Assembly (NCBI GenBank): GCA_023138875.1
Contig: JAGLOO010000063.1
Location: 1 to 53,730, forward strand
Origin: Bacteroidales bacterium
GTDB lineage: Bacteria > Bacteroidota > Bacteroidia > Bacteroidales > GCA-2748055
Direction of reading: 5' to 3'
Length of the DNA: 53,730 nt
The position numbers and the translations under genes were made by a program. Below the pieces are notes generated by a model, which was not told the DNA's origin, ran no database searches, and saw nothing but the letters and a program-made list of their open reading frames with translations. Positions 35,547 to 44,107 of this stretch are shown in pieces. The first letter of the stretch is position 1, and the number at the start of each line of letters is the position of its first letter.

Positions 35547-36462
35547 TATGAAATTTTTCAATCCAAATAATGTATTGCAAAGGATTTTTGGGATCAGGAT
35601 TAAGCTCATCAGAAATCAGAAAGCTAAACCACTTTTCACACAATCGATTATTACTTTTAATTTAAAAGGATTCAACTTAGTTTTAAATGAACAGCATAAG
35701 CTACCTACGTATATTAAAGCATGTCCAGGATATTCAAGCAATCTATCCCATATATCAGAATTGGTTTCAAATAAATACAGAGAATGTGAAATTATTGATG
35801 TTGGGGCTAATGTTGGGGATTCTATTGCCTTAATTAGGTCCACTGGAATTAAAAATCATATTCATGCCATTGAAGGAGACAGTTATTATTATAAACTCTT
35901 GATAAGAAATTGCAAGCAGTTTCAGTCTGTTAGTATTTATAATTTATTCTTAGGAGAAAAGCGTGAGGAGATAAAGGCTAATACGCAGACCATTGATGGC
36001 ACAATGTCAATTGAGAGTATTAATGGAACATCCACAATTGAAATAAATACACTTGATTCATTTATAAATGATAAGAGCATTCAAAATCCTAAGTTTCTTA
36101 AAATCGATACAGATGGTTTTGATTTCTCAATCCTTAAGGGAGGCTTTAAATCTATTTCAGAATTCCATCCAGTGCTATTCATTGAATATGATGTAAGCTT
36201 TGAAATGACTAATGATGAAAATATTACCTCGGTTTTTAATTTTCTTTTAGAGTGTGGGTACAGAAAGATTGTATACTATGACAATAAATCAAACTTAATA
36301 ATAAGCGCCAATTTGGATGACAAAGTGATTAACAGGCAATTAAATAATTATATAAAATCACCTGCATGCCCTATACATTATTATGATGTCTGCATATTGC
36401 ACGAATCTGATGTTGATATCTATGAGCAATTACTGAGTACTGTATTAGCAACTCTTGAATGA
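35536..36462 (+). CDS. FkbM-family methyltransferase
   Basis: A 308-aa methyltransferase with the FkbM blocks: EIIDVGANVGDSIALI near residues 86-101 (SAM site), IHAIEGDSYYYKLLIRN, then ITINTL-like EINTLDSFI and the typical PKFLKIDTDGFDFSILKGG, with FIEYDVSFE after it. FkbM enzymes O-methylate sugars or polyketides, and members in capsule loci are thought to methylate a sugar hydroxyl of the repeat. The start at 35536 overlaps the previous gene; a second ATG at 35548 right after that gene's stop is equally possible. It ends in an ATGA overlap with the fucosyltransferase gene. Confidence 0.87.
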   Translation: MPISMKFFNPNNVLQRIFGIRIKLIRNQKAKPLFTQSIITFNLKGFNLVLNEQHKLPTYIKACPGYSSNLSHISELVSNKYRECEIIDVGANVGDSIALIRSTGIKNHIHAIEGDSYYYKLLIRNCKQFQSVSIYNLFLGEKREEIKANTQTIDGTMSIESINGTSTIEINTLDSFINDKSIQNPKFLKIDTDGFDFSILKGGFKSISEFHPVLFIEYDVSFEMTNDENITSVFNFLLECGYRKIVYYDNKSNLIISANLDDKVINRQLNNYIKSPACPIHYYDVCILHESDVDIYEQLLSTVLATLE

Positions 36463-37343
36463 TAATAGTCCAAATCACCTCAGGATTAGGAAATCAATTA
36501 TTTCAGTATGCTGCAGCAAAAGCACTTTCAATTCAATTAAATACCTCATTGAAACTTGATTTATCTTATTATGAAGAAAACGATGATCGAAGATTTCTCT
36601 TAGATAAATTTAATATTATTTCAACCAAGGCCTCTCCATCTGAAATGGATCAATTAAAAGGTTATAGATCTAATACTATACGTGCAAAAATTAAAAGAAG
36701 ATTGAATTTCTCAGGTTTTGAATATTATAATAAAACCCATATCAAAGAACGGACATTTCACAACTTCTATCCTGACATATTTAAACATCGAGGTGATCTA
36801 TACCTTGAGGGATATTGGATTAATCCAAATTATTTTAAAGGTATAGAAACAACCCTTCGATCCGAATATTCTTTGAAAGACGAGCTTGAAGAGACAAATA
36901 TTAGGATCTTAAATCTGATAGAAAATACCAACTCAGTATCTATACACGTAAGAAGAGGAGACTTTTTGAATAATAATTTTTTTAAATTACCTGAATTAGA
37001 ATATTATAGAACCGCAATAAACATAATATCAGAAAGGATTCATAACTCATCTTTATTTATATTTTCTGATGACCCTGAATGGTGTAAAATATATTTCCGT
37101 TCCGAAAAACATCGGTTCACAATTATTACAAATAATCTGGATATTGGTGATCATGTCGATCTGTTCCTCATGTCAAAATGCAAACATAACATTATTTCAA
37201 ATAGTTCATTTAGCTGGTGGGGAGCTTGGCTAAATAAAACCCCTAAGAAGATTATTATTGCGCCAAAGCTTTGGTACAATAATAAACAAGCTCAGAAAAG
37301 TATTGAATCAGGAGATTTACTCCCTAATGCATGGTTGATATAA
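36459..37343 (+). CDS. alpha-1,2-fucosyltransferase (GT11)
   Basis: A 294-aa GT11 enzyme. The N-terminus IVQITSGLGNQLFQYAAAKAL is the family hallmark, HVRRGD (163-168) is the GDP-fucose binding motif, and NSSFSWWGAWLN is the third conserved block. It transfers L-fucose from GDP-L-fucose in alpha-1,2 linkage to a galactose or similar acceptor. The donor would be made by gmd and fcl upstream, so this gene explains why they are in the locus. Length is typical. Start ATG overlaps the FkbM stop. A few other sugars can be used by family members, but fucose fits the locus best. Confidence 0.92.
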   Translation: MIIVQITSGLGNQLFQYAAAKALSIQLNTSLKLDLSYYEENDDRRFLLDKFNIISTKASPSEMDQLKGYRSNTIRAKIKRRLNFSGFEYYNKTHIKERTFHNFYPDIFKHRGDLYLEGYWINPNYFKGIETTLRSEYSLKDELEETNIRILNLIENTNSVSIHVRRGDFLNNNFFKLPELEYYRTAINIISERIHNSSLFIFSDDPEWCKIYFRSEKHRFTIITNNLDIGDHVDLFLMSKCKHNIISNSSFSWWGAWLNKTPKKIIIAPKLWYNNKQAQKSIESGDLLPNAWLI

Positions 37344-37356
37344 TAAATTGAACTAA

Positions 37357-38211
37357 ATGAAACCTATTTACAATAAGCATTTTTATAACATACAGATAAG
37401 GGATAGCTACAATGCTGCTAGGATAATAACTCCTATTGTTCTTGAAGAGATTAAGCCAAGAAGCATTATAGATATTGGCTGTGGGATAGGCACTTGGCTT
37501 AAGGCCTGGAAAGAAATTGGAATTGATGATTATCTTGGAATTGATGGCGATTATATAGATATGAATGATATCTTAATTGAAAAAGAGAACTTCATACCCT
37601 TAGATCTTAATTCTGATTTTGATATTAATCGAAAATTTGATTTAGTAGAATGTTTGGAAGTGGCAGAGCATTTGCCCTTTGACCGATCCGAAGCGTTTAT
37701 TCGAAAATTAACTCAACTCGGTGATATAATTCTTTTTTCTGCAGCGCCTCCTTACCAAGGAGGAACAGACCACGTGAATGAGAATTGGTTAGAATATTGG
37801 GCAATTCATTTCCGGAAATTTGACTATATCCCTATTGATTCCATAAGAAAAAGAATCTGGGAAAACCCAATGGTTAGTTTTTGGTATAAACAAAATATTA
37901 TTTTCTTCGTAAAGAAGAAGATTGCTTCAACATTTCCTAATGATCCTATTGTAGAAAACTCCCTGAGTATTATCCATCCTGAACACTTACTTTGGGCAAC
38001 TAACAAACTCAAAGATAATGAACAGAATATTGGCATGGATATTAACTATTATCGAGATCTCACAAGTCTTTTTCACCAAGGTTCCTCCAAATTACCGCCA
38101 AAGACACTTCATTATACAAATCTACTTCCTAATAAGAGGAAGTACATTCTTAAAAATATTTTGAATAAACTTAGGAAAATTATACTAAATCAAACATCCT
38201 ATGGCAAATAA
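37357..38211 (+). CDS. class I SAM-dependent methyltransferase
   Basis: A 284-aa protein with motif I IIDIGCGIGTWLKAWKEIG (about residues 39-57) and LGIDGDYID as the acidic loop. FDLVECLEVAEHLPFDRSEAFI and ILFSAAPPYQGGTDHVNENW follow, as in Methyltransf_23 proteins of sugar clusters. C-terminal residues 190-284 are basic and poorly conserved. It lies 13 bases after the fucosyltransferase and overlaps the GT2 gene by 11. It is probably a sugar O- or N-methyltransferase; the substrate is unknown. With the genes at 33877 and 35536 it makes three methyltransferases in 4.4 kb, suggesting a heavily methylated repeat unit or terminal cap. Confidence 0.85.
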   Translation: MKPIYNKHFYNIQIRDSYNAARIITPIVLEEIKPRSIIDIGCGIGTWLKAWKEIGIDDYLGIDGDYIDMNDILIEKENFIPLDLNSDFDINRKFDLVECLEVAEHLPFDRSEAFIRKLTQLGDIILFSAAPPYQGGTDHVNENWLEYWAIHFRKFDYIPIDSIRKRIWENPMVSFWYKQNIIFFVKKKIASTFPNDPIVENSLSIIHPEHLLWATNKLKDNEQNIGMDINYYRDLTSLFHQGSSKLPPKTLHYTNLLPNKRKYILKNILNKLRKIILNQTSYGK

Positions 38212-39076
38212 TTACCCAGTTGTAAGTGTTTGTATTTTTGCATATAATTTTGAGCGGTTCATTGCAAAAGCAATAGAAAGTGTGCTGATGCAAAGAACTG
38301 ACTTTAACTATGAAATTATTATTGGAGAAGATATGTCTCAAGATAATACTCGTGGTATTTGTATTCGTTATTTAGACTTGTTTCCTGAGAGAATTAAATT
38401 ACTTCTGAGAGATCATAATCTGGGAATGAAGAAGAATGTTTTTGACACTCTAAAAGAAGCGAAAGGAACATATGTTGCATTACTTGACGCAGATGATTAT
38501 TGGATTGATTCCCAGAAACTTCAAAAGCAAGTTGATTTTATGAAATCGTATCAAGATTTCTCCTTATGCTGTCATAATAGTATTGTCATATATGAAGATC
38601 ACAATATACCCCCAAGTTATTTTAATCCTCGGGACCAAAAAGATATCATCTCAATCGAAGAAATAATAATGAATTGGTCCATGGCGACAGGTAGCATGCT
38701 TTTTAGAAATTCTTTGATGACATACCCCGACTGGATTTACAAATCACATAATTTTGATTTAGCAATACAACTCATATTGGCAGACAAAGGCAAAGTAAAG
38801 TATTTAAATGAACCAATGTCCGTATATAGAAAATCTCTACAATCAAATTCTTTTAATCCTGATTATCCCTTTGATTTCGTTTATAATAAACAAATTGAAC
38901 TTTTTAATTATTACAACAAGTTTACCAACTACAAATACAATAGTACTATTAACAGCAGAATTCAGAGTATTTCAATAAATAGGACCAGGTATATAAGGAT
39001 CAAGAAATATCCTTTCTTGAAATGGATTAATCTTAGGAGAATACTAAAAAAGCTCATAGAATATTTGGAACTATAA
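38201..39076 (+). CDS. family 2 glycosyltransferase
   Basis: A 291-aa GT-A fold enzyme. VSVCIFAYNFERFIAKAIESVL is the N-terminal nucleotide-binding strand-helix, YEIIIGEDMSQDNTRG carries the first Asp cluster, and GTYVALLDADDYWIDSQKLQKQV has the DXD site. No membrane helix follows, so it is a soluble or peripheral enzyme that adds one sugar to the lipid-linked repeat. Donor and linkage are unknown. The start lies 11 bases inside the preceding methyltransferase gene. The C-terminus is Lys/Ile-rich, fitting membrane contact. Confidence 0.9.
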   Translation: MANNYPVVSVCIFAYNFERFIAKAIESVLMQRTDFNYEIIIGEDMSQDNTRGICIRYLDLFPERIKLLLRDHNLGMKKNVFDTLKEAKGTYVALLDADDYWIDSQKLQKQVDFMKSYQDFSLCCHNSIVIYEDHNIPPSYFNPRDQKDIISIEEIIMNWSMATGSMLFRNSLMTYPDWIYKSHNFDLAIQLILADKGKVKYLNEPMSVYRKSLQSNSFNPDYPFDFVYNKQIELFNYYNKFTNYKYNSTINSRIQSISINRTRYIRIKKYPFLKWINLRRILKKLIEYLEL

Positions 39077-39146
39077 GACTTTTACCGCTAAATAATTATG
39101 TGAAGTTAACTATCATATAAATTCAATTAGAAGCAGATAAGCTTGT

Positions 39147-40415
39147 ATGACAAAATCCAATAACATTAGAGATTATTTCTTAGTTTTTCTGGTCTTTGGT
39201 TATTCAATCTATAGCCATTTTACTCTTCAGAAAGAGCTTTACCTTCTTGCTGTATTTATTCTTTCCATTTATATTACTCTTAAAACGAAACTGAAATTTA
39301 ATAAAATTATTATTCTAAGCACTATATATCTCTTAGTTATTGGATTAACACAAACTCTAATCTTTGGAGCAGGCAAGATCAGTACAATTCTTTACAATAT
39401 TGCAGTGCTTCTATATTTCCCATTTTTTATCTTAGTAATTGTGGGAATGAAGTCTCTAAGATTATTTTCAAACATTATTACTTTCTTCGCGCTTGTAAGT
39501 ATTGTCTTTTGGATATTAACAAATTTATCTTCAGACTTTTATCAATGGACACAACATTTAGCTTTATCGATCCCCGCTCCTTATTTTTCTGAAAAGAACG
39601 AACAGTTTTTCTTTTATACCTACGAAAGTGCAACAGCTATGGGCTTAATTCGAAATCCAGGACCAACTACTGAACCTGGTAATTGGGCAGTCTTTTTGAT
39701 TTTATCATTAATAATAAACTTGATAACTCAAGCTCGATTATTAAGTACAAAAAACATAATCCTATTGTTTGCTCTAATTACAACTTTTAGTAGTGCGGGT
39801 TATTTGGGCTTGTTTGTTTTATTTAGCTACTTTATTGTATTCTCCAGATTTAATATTTTAGCTAAGTTCATCGTAATACCAGTCTCAATATATGTTTTTA
39901 TGCTTCTTTATACATCACTGGAATTCATGGAGGAGAAACTGGAATCAAAGATTGAAAATGAAATTACCACAGAATTGAGTGAAGGTTCTGGCAGAATCAA
40001 AGGCGCTTTAAGAAGCTGGAACGTCGTAAAAACTTATCCACTCACCGGTAGAGGTTTTGTGTCAGCGACTAAAGCAGATCCCAAAAAAGAGGCCGCTTTC
40101 TATCCAGGTTATGGTTTTCCTGCTTTAGCTGCAAAAATAGGTCTCGTAGGATTCATTTTTTATTTTTCTTTCATTATTATTTCACTTAATAAACTGAATA
40201 TTCGCCATTCACAAAGGCGATTCACTTTTATACTTTTTGCTTTATTAGCACTATTTATTCAACTATTTTCACAATCCATCTATACAGCACCCATCTTCGT
40301 AATGATATTCTTAAGTAAGCCTATTATGACGGCTAAAATGATCTATCCGGCCATAGGTAGCAGGAATCGGAGCAAAGGAGTAAGTTTCCCTTTTTATGCA
40401 AAGGATAAATATTAA
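39147..40415 (+). CDS. wzy: O-antigen/capsule polymerase, Wzy-like
   Basis: A 422-aa membrane protein with about 11 hydrophobic segments and a larger loop (about residues 130-175) that includes NPGPTTEPGNWAVFL. A conserved-type segment RSWNVVKTYPLTGRGFVSAT lies near the C-terminal half. These features fit Wzy/O-antigen ligase-like polymerases, which join repeat units on the periplasmic face. Sequence identity within the family is always low, so the assignment rests on topology and on position among wzx, wza and wzc. It overlaps a short MBOAT remnant by 20 bases at its end. Confidence 0.82.
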   Translation: MTKSNNIRDYFLVFLVFGYSIYSHFTLQKELYLLAVFILSIYITLKTKLKFNKIIILSTIYLLVIGLTQTLIFGAGKISTILYNIAVLLYFPFFILVIVGMKSLRLFSNIITFFALVSIVFWILTNLSSDFYQWTQHLALSIPAPYFSEKNEQFFFYTYESATAMGLIRNPGPTTEPGNWAVFLILSLIINLITQARLLSTKNIILLFALITTFSSAGYLGLFVLFSYFIVFSRFNILAKFIVIPVSIYVFMLLYTSLEFMEEKLESKIENEITTELSEGSGRIKGALRSWNVVKTYPLTGRGFVSATKADPKKEAAFYPGYGFPALAAKIGLVGFIFYFSFIIISLNKLNIRHSQRRFTFILFALLALFIQLFSQSIYTAPIFVMIFLSKPIMTAKMIYPAIGSRNRSKGVSFPFYAKDKY

Positions 40416-40605
40416 TAAAACCAGCAATCCATTAATCAAAGTTCATGCTTTTTATTTCTACGGAATTTTATTATTCTATTTAATCATCGTTACATTTTAC
40501 TTCCTAATTCCGAGTCGATATAGTTGGATTACACTATTATGTGGAAGTTATTATTTCTATATGTCATGGAATATGATACTCCCCAAAATCAGGACCACTG
40601 GTTAA
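40396..40605 (+). pseudogene. MBOAT-type O-acyltransferase, N-terminal remnant
   Basis: The 69-codon frame has a single hydrophobic hairpin and the block FLIPSRYSWITLLCGSYYFY then MSWN, which is the typical start of membrane-bound O-acyltransferases (DltB/AlgI-like). The remaining 400 or so residues, with the active-site His, are missing; after MSWN the frame reads a few unrelated residues and stops. The ancestor would have O-acetylated the polymer. Confidence 0.6.
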
Positions 40606-40710
40606 GTTGGAAATTATAACTGAAATTTTAGCCAGTAAATCATGAAAAACCCAGAAGAAAATTTTCATCGGCCTTGAAGGCTCAACTTGCTATTGAAATA
40701 ATCAAGGAAC
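40606..40710. other. spacer after the MBOAT remnant
   Basis: About 100 bases without gene content, probably the scar of the deletion that removed most of the acyltransferase gene. Confidence 0.35.
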
Positions 40711-41982
40711 GTGATTCAAACACAAAACAAAGTAAAAGTGAAGCAGAATCAGAAGGCTCTAATCATTTTAACAGATATAGATCTTGATAATAAATCAGGC
40801 GCTTCTTGGAATAGGATCTTGAATTATTCAAAAGCAATTTCCACTACTGCCACTAAAGTACTAATTACCTCTGCTATATATAATAAATTGAATGAGGAAG
40901 AAATCGAGCAGTATTCAAATAATGTTTATATTTTAAAATCTAAATCGCAAAACTATACAAATAAGAAAGTTATACCCATACTTAAAGATATTCGGTTTCG
41001 TCGTGATTTGAATTATTTGAGAGAAATAGTTGATATATTTCATAAGGGACAAGATCAAAGTAGATTTTTGCTTTATCCTAGCAATTTTTCTTTGAGTTTT
41101 ATTACATTATTCTATTTAAAAATATATAAAAAGAGAGTCGTATTCATAGAAAAAAACGAACTCCATTTTGCTAAAGCATTAAATTTACCATTCCCTTCAT
41201 CACTTCACTATAAAATGCTTTTCCCATTTATTTGGAGTATTAATCTTATTCCGAGTTTTTTGACGGATTTTATTGAACAGTTCTTTGATGGAATGATCTG
41301 CATCAGTACTCGAATGGAAGGACTGTATAAGAAATTGAATAATAATACCATAAGGATTCCTATACTTGCCGACACTGATATGATCACTATTATTCAAAAA
41401 AAAATGCAATGGAATGATTGTTTTAGAATTGCATATGCTGGAACAATTTCAAATAAAAGAGACGGTGTCCTATCTTTCATAAAATCAATATGTCTATTGA
41501 AACATAAAAAAATTAGAATTGAAGTAAACCTATATGGACCCATTACAAGATCTGAAAAACTCCATCTTAACAAAACGATTAATGATTATCAACTAACAGA
41601 CATAGTCAAATACCATGGAAATCTACCAGCTCAGGATATTACTAATATGCTCAAATTACAAAATCTATTGATTCTGCCGAGACCATTAAATCTTCAAACC
41701 AACTTTGGATTTTCAACCAAATTAGCTGAATATCTGAATTCCGGAGTGCCTGTTCTTTCCACCAAAATCAGTGATGCTGAAATGTATCTGACTGATAGAA
41801 ATAACATCTACTTCATTGATACACTTAGACCCAAAGATATTGCTATTAAAATAGATGAGATTATAAATAATAAAAATCTAAATAGTAAGATTGCAAAAGC
41901 TGCATTAATCGCAAATAATCAACATTTCAGCTACAAGAATTATTCTTTTATTCTTAATGACTTCCTATTCCATGCAAGCTAA
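40711..41982 (+). CDS. family 4 glycosyltransferase
   Basis: A 423-aa GT-B fold enzyme starting with GTG at 40711; a later start near LIILTDIDLDNKSGASWNRI is possible because the first 15 residues are Lys/Gln-rich. The C-terminal domain has the GT4 pattern: FRIAYAGTISNKRDGVLSF, VNLYGPITRSEKL, YHGNLPAQDITNML, and LLILPRPLNLQTNFGFSTKLAEYLNSGVPVL with the conserved donor-binding Glu region. It would transfer one hexose or deoxysugar to the repeat unit. It follows the deletion scar and is 24 bases before the next GT4 gene. Confidence 0.85.
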   Translation: MIQTQNKVKVKQNQKALIILTDIDLDNKSGASWNRILNYSKAISTTATKVLITSAIYNKLNEEEIEQYSNNVYILKSKSQNYTNKKVIPILKDIRFRRDLNYLREIVDIFHKGQDQSRFLLYPSNFSLSFITLFYLKIYKKRVVFIEKNELHFAKALNLPFPSSLHYKMLFPFIWSINLIPSFLTDFIEQFFDGMICISTRMEGLYKKLNNNTIRIPILADTDMITIIQKKMQWNDCFRIAYAGTISNKRDGVLSFIKSICLLKHKKIRIEVNLYGPITRSEKLHLNKTINDYQLTDIVKYHGNLPAQDITNMLKLQNLLILPRPLNLQTNFGFSTKLAEYLNSGVPVLSTKISDAEMYLTDRNNIYFIDTLRPKDIAIKIDEIINNKNLNSKIAKAALIANNQHFSYKNYSFILNDFLFHAS

Positions 41983-42006
41983 TCTAGGAATCTCAACCGA
42001 TAATAT

Positions 42007-43104
42007 GTGAGAATCCTCTTCACTACTGATACAATACGCCGAGGAGGTAAAGAACGTCAAATCTTTATTCTTACGCAGCAGCTGCTACAAAAGACTTATG
42101 ATGTATTCATTATTAGTCTTAAAACTTCCAGTCAGAATTATCAAAATGAGTATGATATTAACGCAGAGCGAATAATCATCTTAAAAAGTAATTCCAAGAA
42201 ACAAGTTCTTCATGATTTAAAGGAGATCATTCTTTCCTTACATCCTGACATTATTATTTCCTGGGATTCCAAAACAGCTCTTTTTTCACTAATCATTTCG
42301 AAAAGGTTTGGTATCAGATTTATAAATGCATCAATTCAGCATGGGATAAGACTTAAAAAAACTAGTCATTATTTAAGGACCCTAATTTGCCATTTGTCAC
42401 CGAATGTATTGGCAAACTCATTTGCCGGCTTAAGAGCAAATAATCTAGTTCCCGGGAAGAACCGAGTGGTTTTATATAATGGTATTGAAAACAAATTTTC
42501 AGTTTACTACTCGGTTAAGGAGAAAATTAATAAACGTAAAGAACTTTTTGGGAGGGAACTTGTATCTGAAAATGTATTTGTTTCTGTTGGAAACTTAGTT
42601 CCTTATAAGGACTACTTTACTGTACTTAAAGCTCTCAAGAAATTCAAAAAAACTAATGATTTTCACTATATCATTATTGGAGAAGGACATTTACGTCCTG
42701 AATATGAAAACTATATTGAAGCATCTGGATTAACAGAGCATGTTTCACTAATTGGTCAAATTGAAAATATTAGTGAATACCTGGGTATAAGCGATTATAT
42801 GATTCATTCTTCACGAGGTGAAGGAGTTTCTAATGCGATCTTAGAAGGCATGTATGCCGGTCTTCCAATTATCGCTACTCATGTGGGTGGAATTCCAGAA
42901 ACGGTTTGGCCGGGTTCCTCTTTGCTTTTTGATTATAAAAACCACCACCAATTATTAAACATTTTGATGAATTTGGACTCACATTTCAGTAATTTTGACA
43001 GGAAGAATCCTAGTTACATAGCTCATCTAGGGAAATTTTCAGTTGATTCAATGCTCGCTAATTTTCAGAGTATTATTACAAAAGTTGTAGAACCTAATGA
43101 ATAG
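42007..43104 (+). CDS. family 4 glycosyltransferase
   Basis: A 365-aa GT4 enzyme. The N-terminus ILFTTDTIRRGGKERQIFIL is the acceptor-side glycine loop. The C-terminal domain has FVSVGNLVPYKDYFTVLKAL, HYIIIGEGHLRPEYE, VSLIGQIENISEYL and the donor block HSSRGEGVSNAILEGMYAGLPII, with E-x7-E spacing. The start codon is GTG at 42007; no ATG is close in frame. It overlaps the deacetylase gene by eight bases. The sugar added is not predictable. Confidence 0.88.
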   Translation: MRILFTTDTIRRGGKERQIFILTQQLLQKTYDVFIISLKTSSQNYQNEYDINAERIIILKSNSKKQVLHDLKEIILSLHPDIIISWDSKTALFSLIISKRFGIRFINASIQHGIRLKKTSHYLRTLICHLSPNVLANSFAGLRANNLVPGKNRVVLYNGIENKFSVYYSVKEKINKRKELFGRELVSENVFVSVGNLVPYKDYFTVLKALKKFKKTNDFHYIIIGEGHLRPEYENYIEASGLTEHVSLIGQIENISEYLGISDYMIHSSRGEGVSNAILEGMYAGLPIIATHVGGIPETVWPGSSLLFDYKNHHQLLNILMNLDSHFSNFDRKNPSYIAHLGKFSVDSMLANFQSIITKVVEPNE

Positions 43105-44107
43105 AAGGCTATATACCCGTTTTAGGAATCTAATGCCAGACATCTACAGCAAAAAGTTGACAGGCTTCCTCTTTCAAATAAAAATCAAACCTCGCATTAA
43201 CAAAAGTATAAAGTCTCCCTTTGAAAAAGGAATTATTTCTTTTTCAGCAGACTTCGAAATGGCCTGGGCATTTCGATTCTCGAAGTCTATAAAGAATGCG
43301 ACCGAAATGGGTCTCCGGGAAAGAGAAAATTTTCCTGAAATTCTGAAATTATTTAACGATTACAGCATTCCCGTAAGCTGGGCCACAGTGGGACATTTGT
43401 TTCTTGATCAATGTAAAAAAGAGCAGGAGATAGCTCACCCAGAAATGTTCCGTCCGGCATTTTTTGAAAACCGTAACTGGCACTATAAGGAGGGTGACTG
43501 GTATGATCATGATCCTTGTACAGATTATACGGAAGATCCGGCCTGGTATGCCCCTGATTTAATAGATAAGATATTAGAAAGCCCTATAAAACATGAAATA
43601 GCCTGCCATACATTCTCTCATATTGATTTTTCATATAATAATTGTACTCCTGAACTAGCTAAATCCGAACTTGAGAGATGTAAAAAATTGGCTAGTAACA
43701 AGAGGATAACTCTTAAATCCATGGTATTCCCTGGTGGAACGGCAGGCAATTACGAGGTACTAAAGGAGGCAGGTTTTAATTCTTACCGAAAGCCCATGCA
43801 TTATGATGTGGATCTTCCTTACAAGGACAAATATGGATTAATAGCTATTCCAAGTTCCAGCGCAATGGATGGAAAACCAGAGTACTTTTCTGCACAACAA
43901 TACTTGAAAATGGCCAAATCATTTATCGATTCCGCAATTAAGCATAAACTGGTATGTCATTTTTGGTTTCACCCTTCTATGAATCCCTGGTATTTAAAAT
44001 ATGTTCTTCCATCAGTATTAAAGTTGGTCTTCGATTATCGGACAAATAATGAAATTGAGATTCTTACAATGCAAAGTATCGCAAATAGAATCCTTAAGAA
44101 TGATTGA
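43097..44107 (+). CDS. polysaccharide deacetylase-like protein
   Basis: A 336-aa NodB-fold protein. SFSADFEMAW contains the metal/base Asp at 52; EIACHTFSHIDF holds the two metal-binding His at 171 and 175; MVFPGGTAGNYEVL and HFWFHPSM follow as the later motifs. There is no signal peptide, so it probably acts in the cytoplasm on lipid- or nucleotide-linked N-acetyl sugar. It precedes the asparagine-synthase-like gene with an eight-base overlap. That order (deacetylase, amide-forming enzymes) suggests that it frees an amino group that is then acylated, which is inference. Confidence 0.85.
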   Translation: MNRRLYTRFRNLMPDIYSKKLTGFLFQIKIKPRINKSIKSPFEKGIISFSADFEMAWAFRFSKSIKNATEMGLRERENFPEILKLFNDYSIPVSWATVGHLFLDQCKKEQEIAHPEMFRPAFFENRNWHYKEGDWYDHDPCTDYTEDPAWYAPDLIDKILESPIKHEIACHTFSHIDFSYNNCTPELAKSELERCKKLASNKRITLKSMVFPGGTAGNYEVLKEAGFNSYRKPMHYDVDLPYKDKYGLIAIPSSSAMDGKPEYFSAQQYLKMAKSFIDSAIKHKLVCHFWFHPSMNPWYLKYVLPSVLKLVFDYRTNNEIEILTMQSIANRILKND

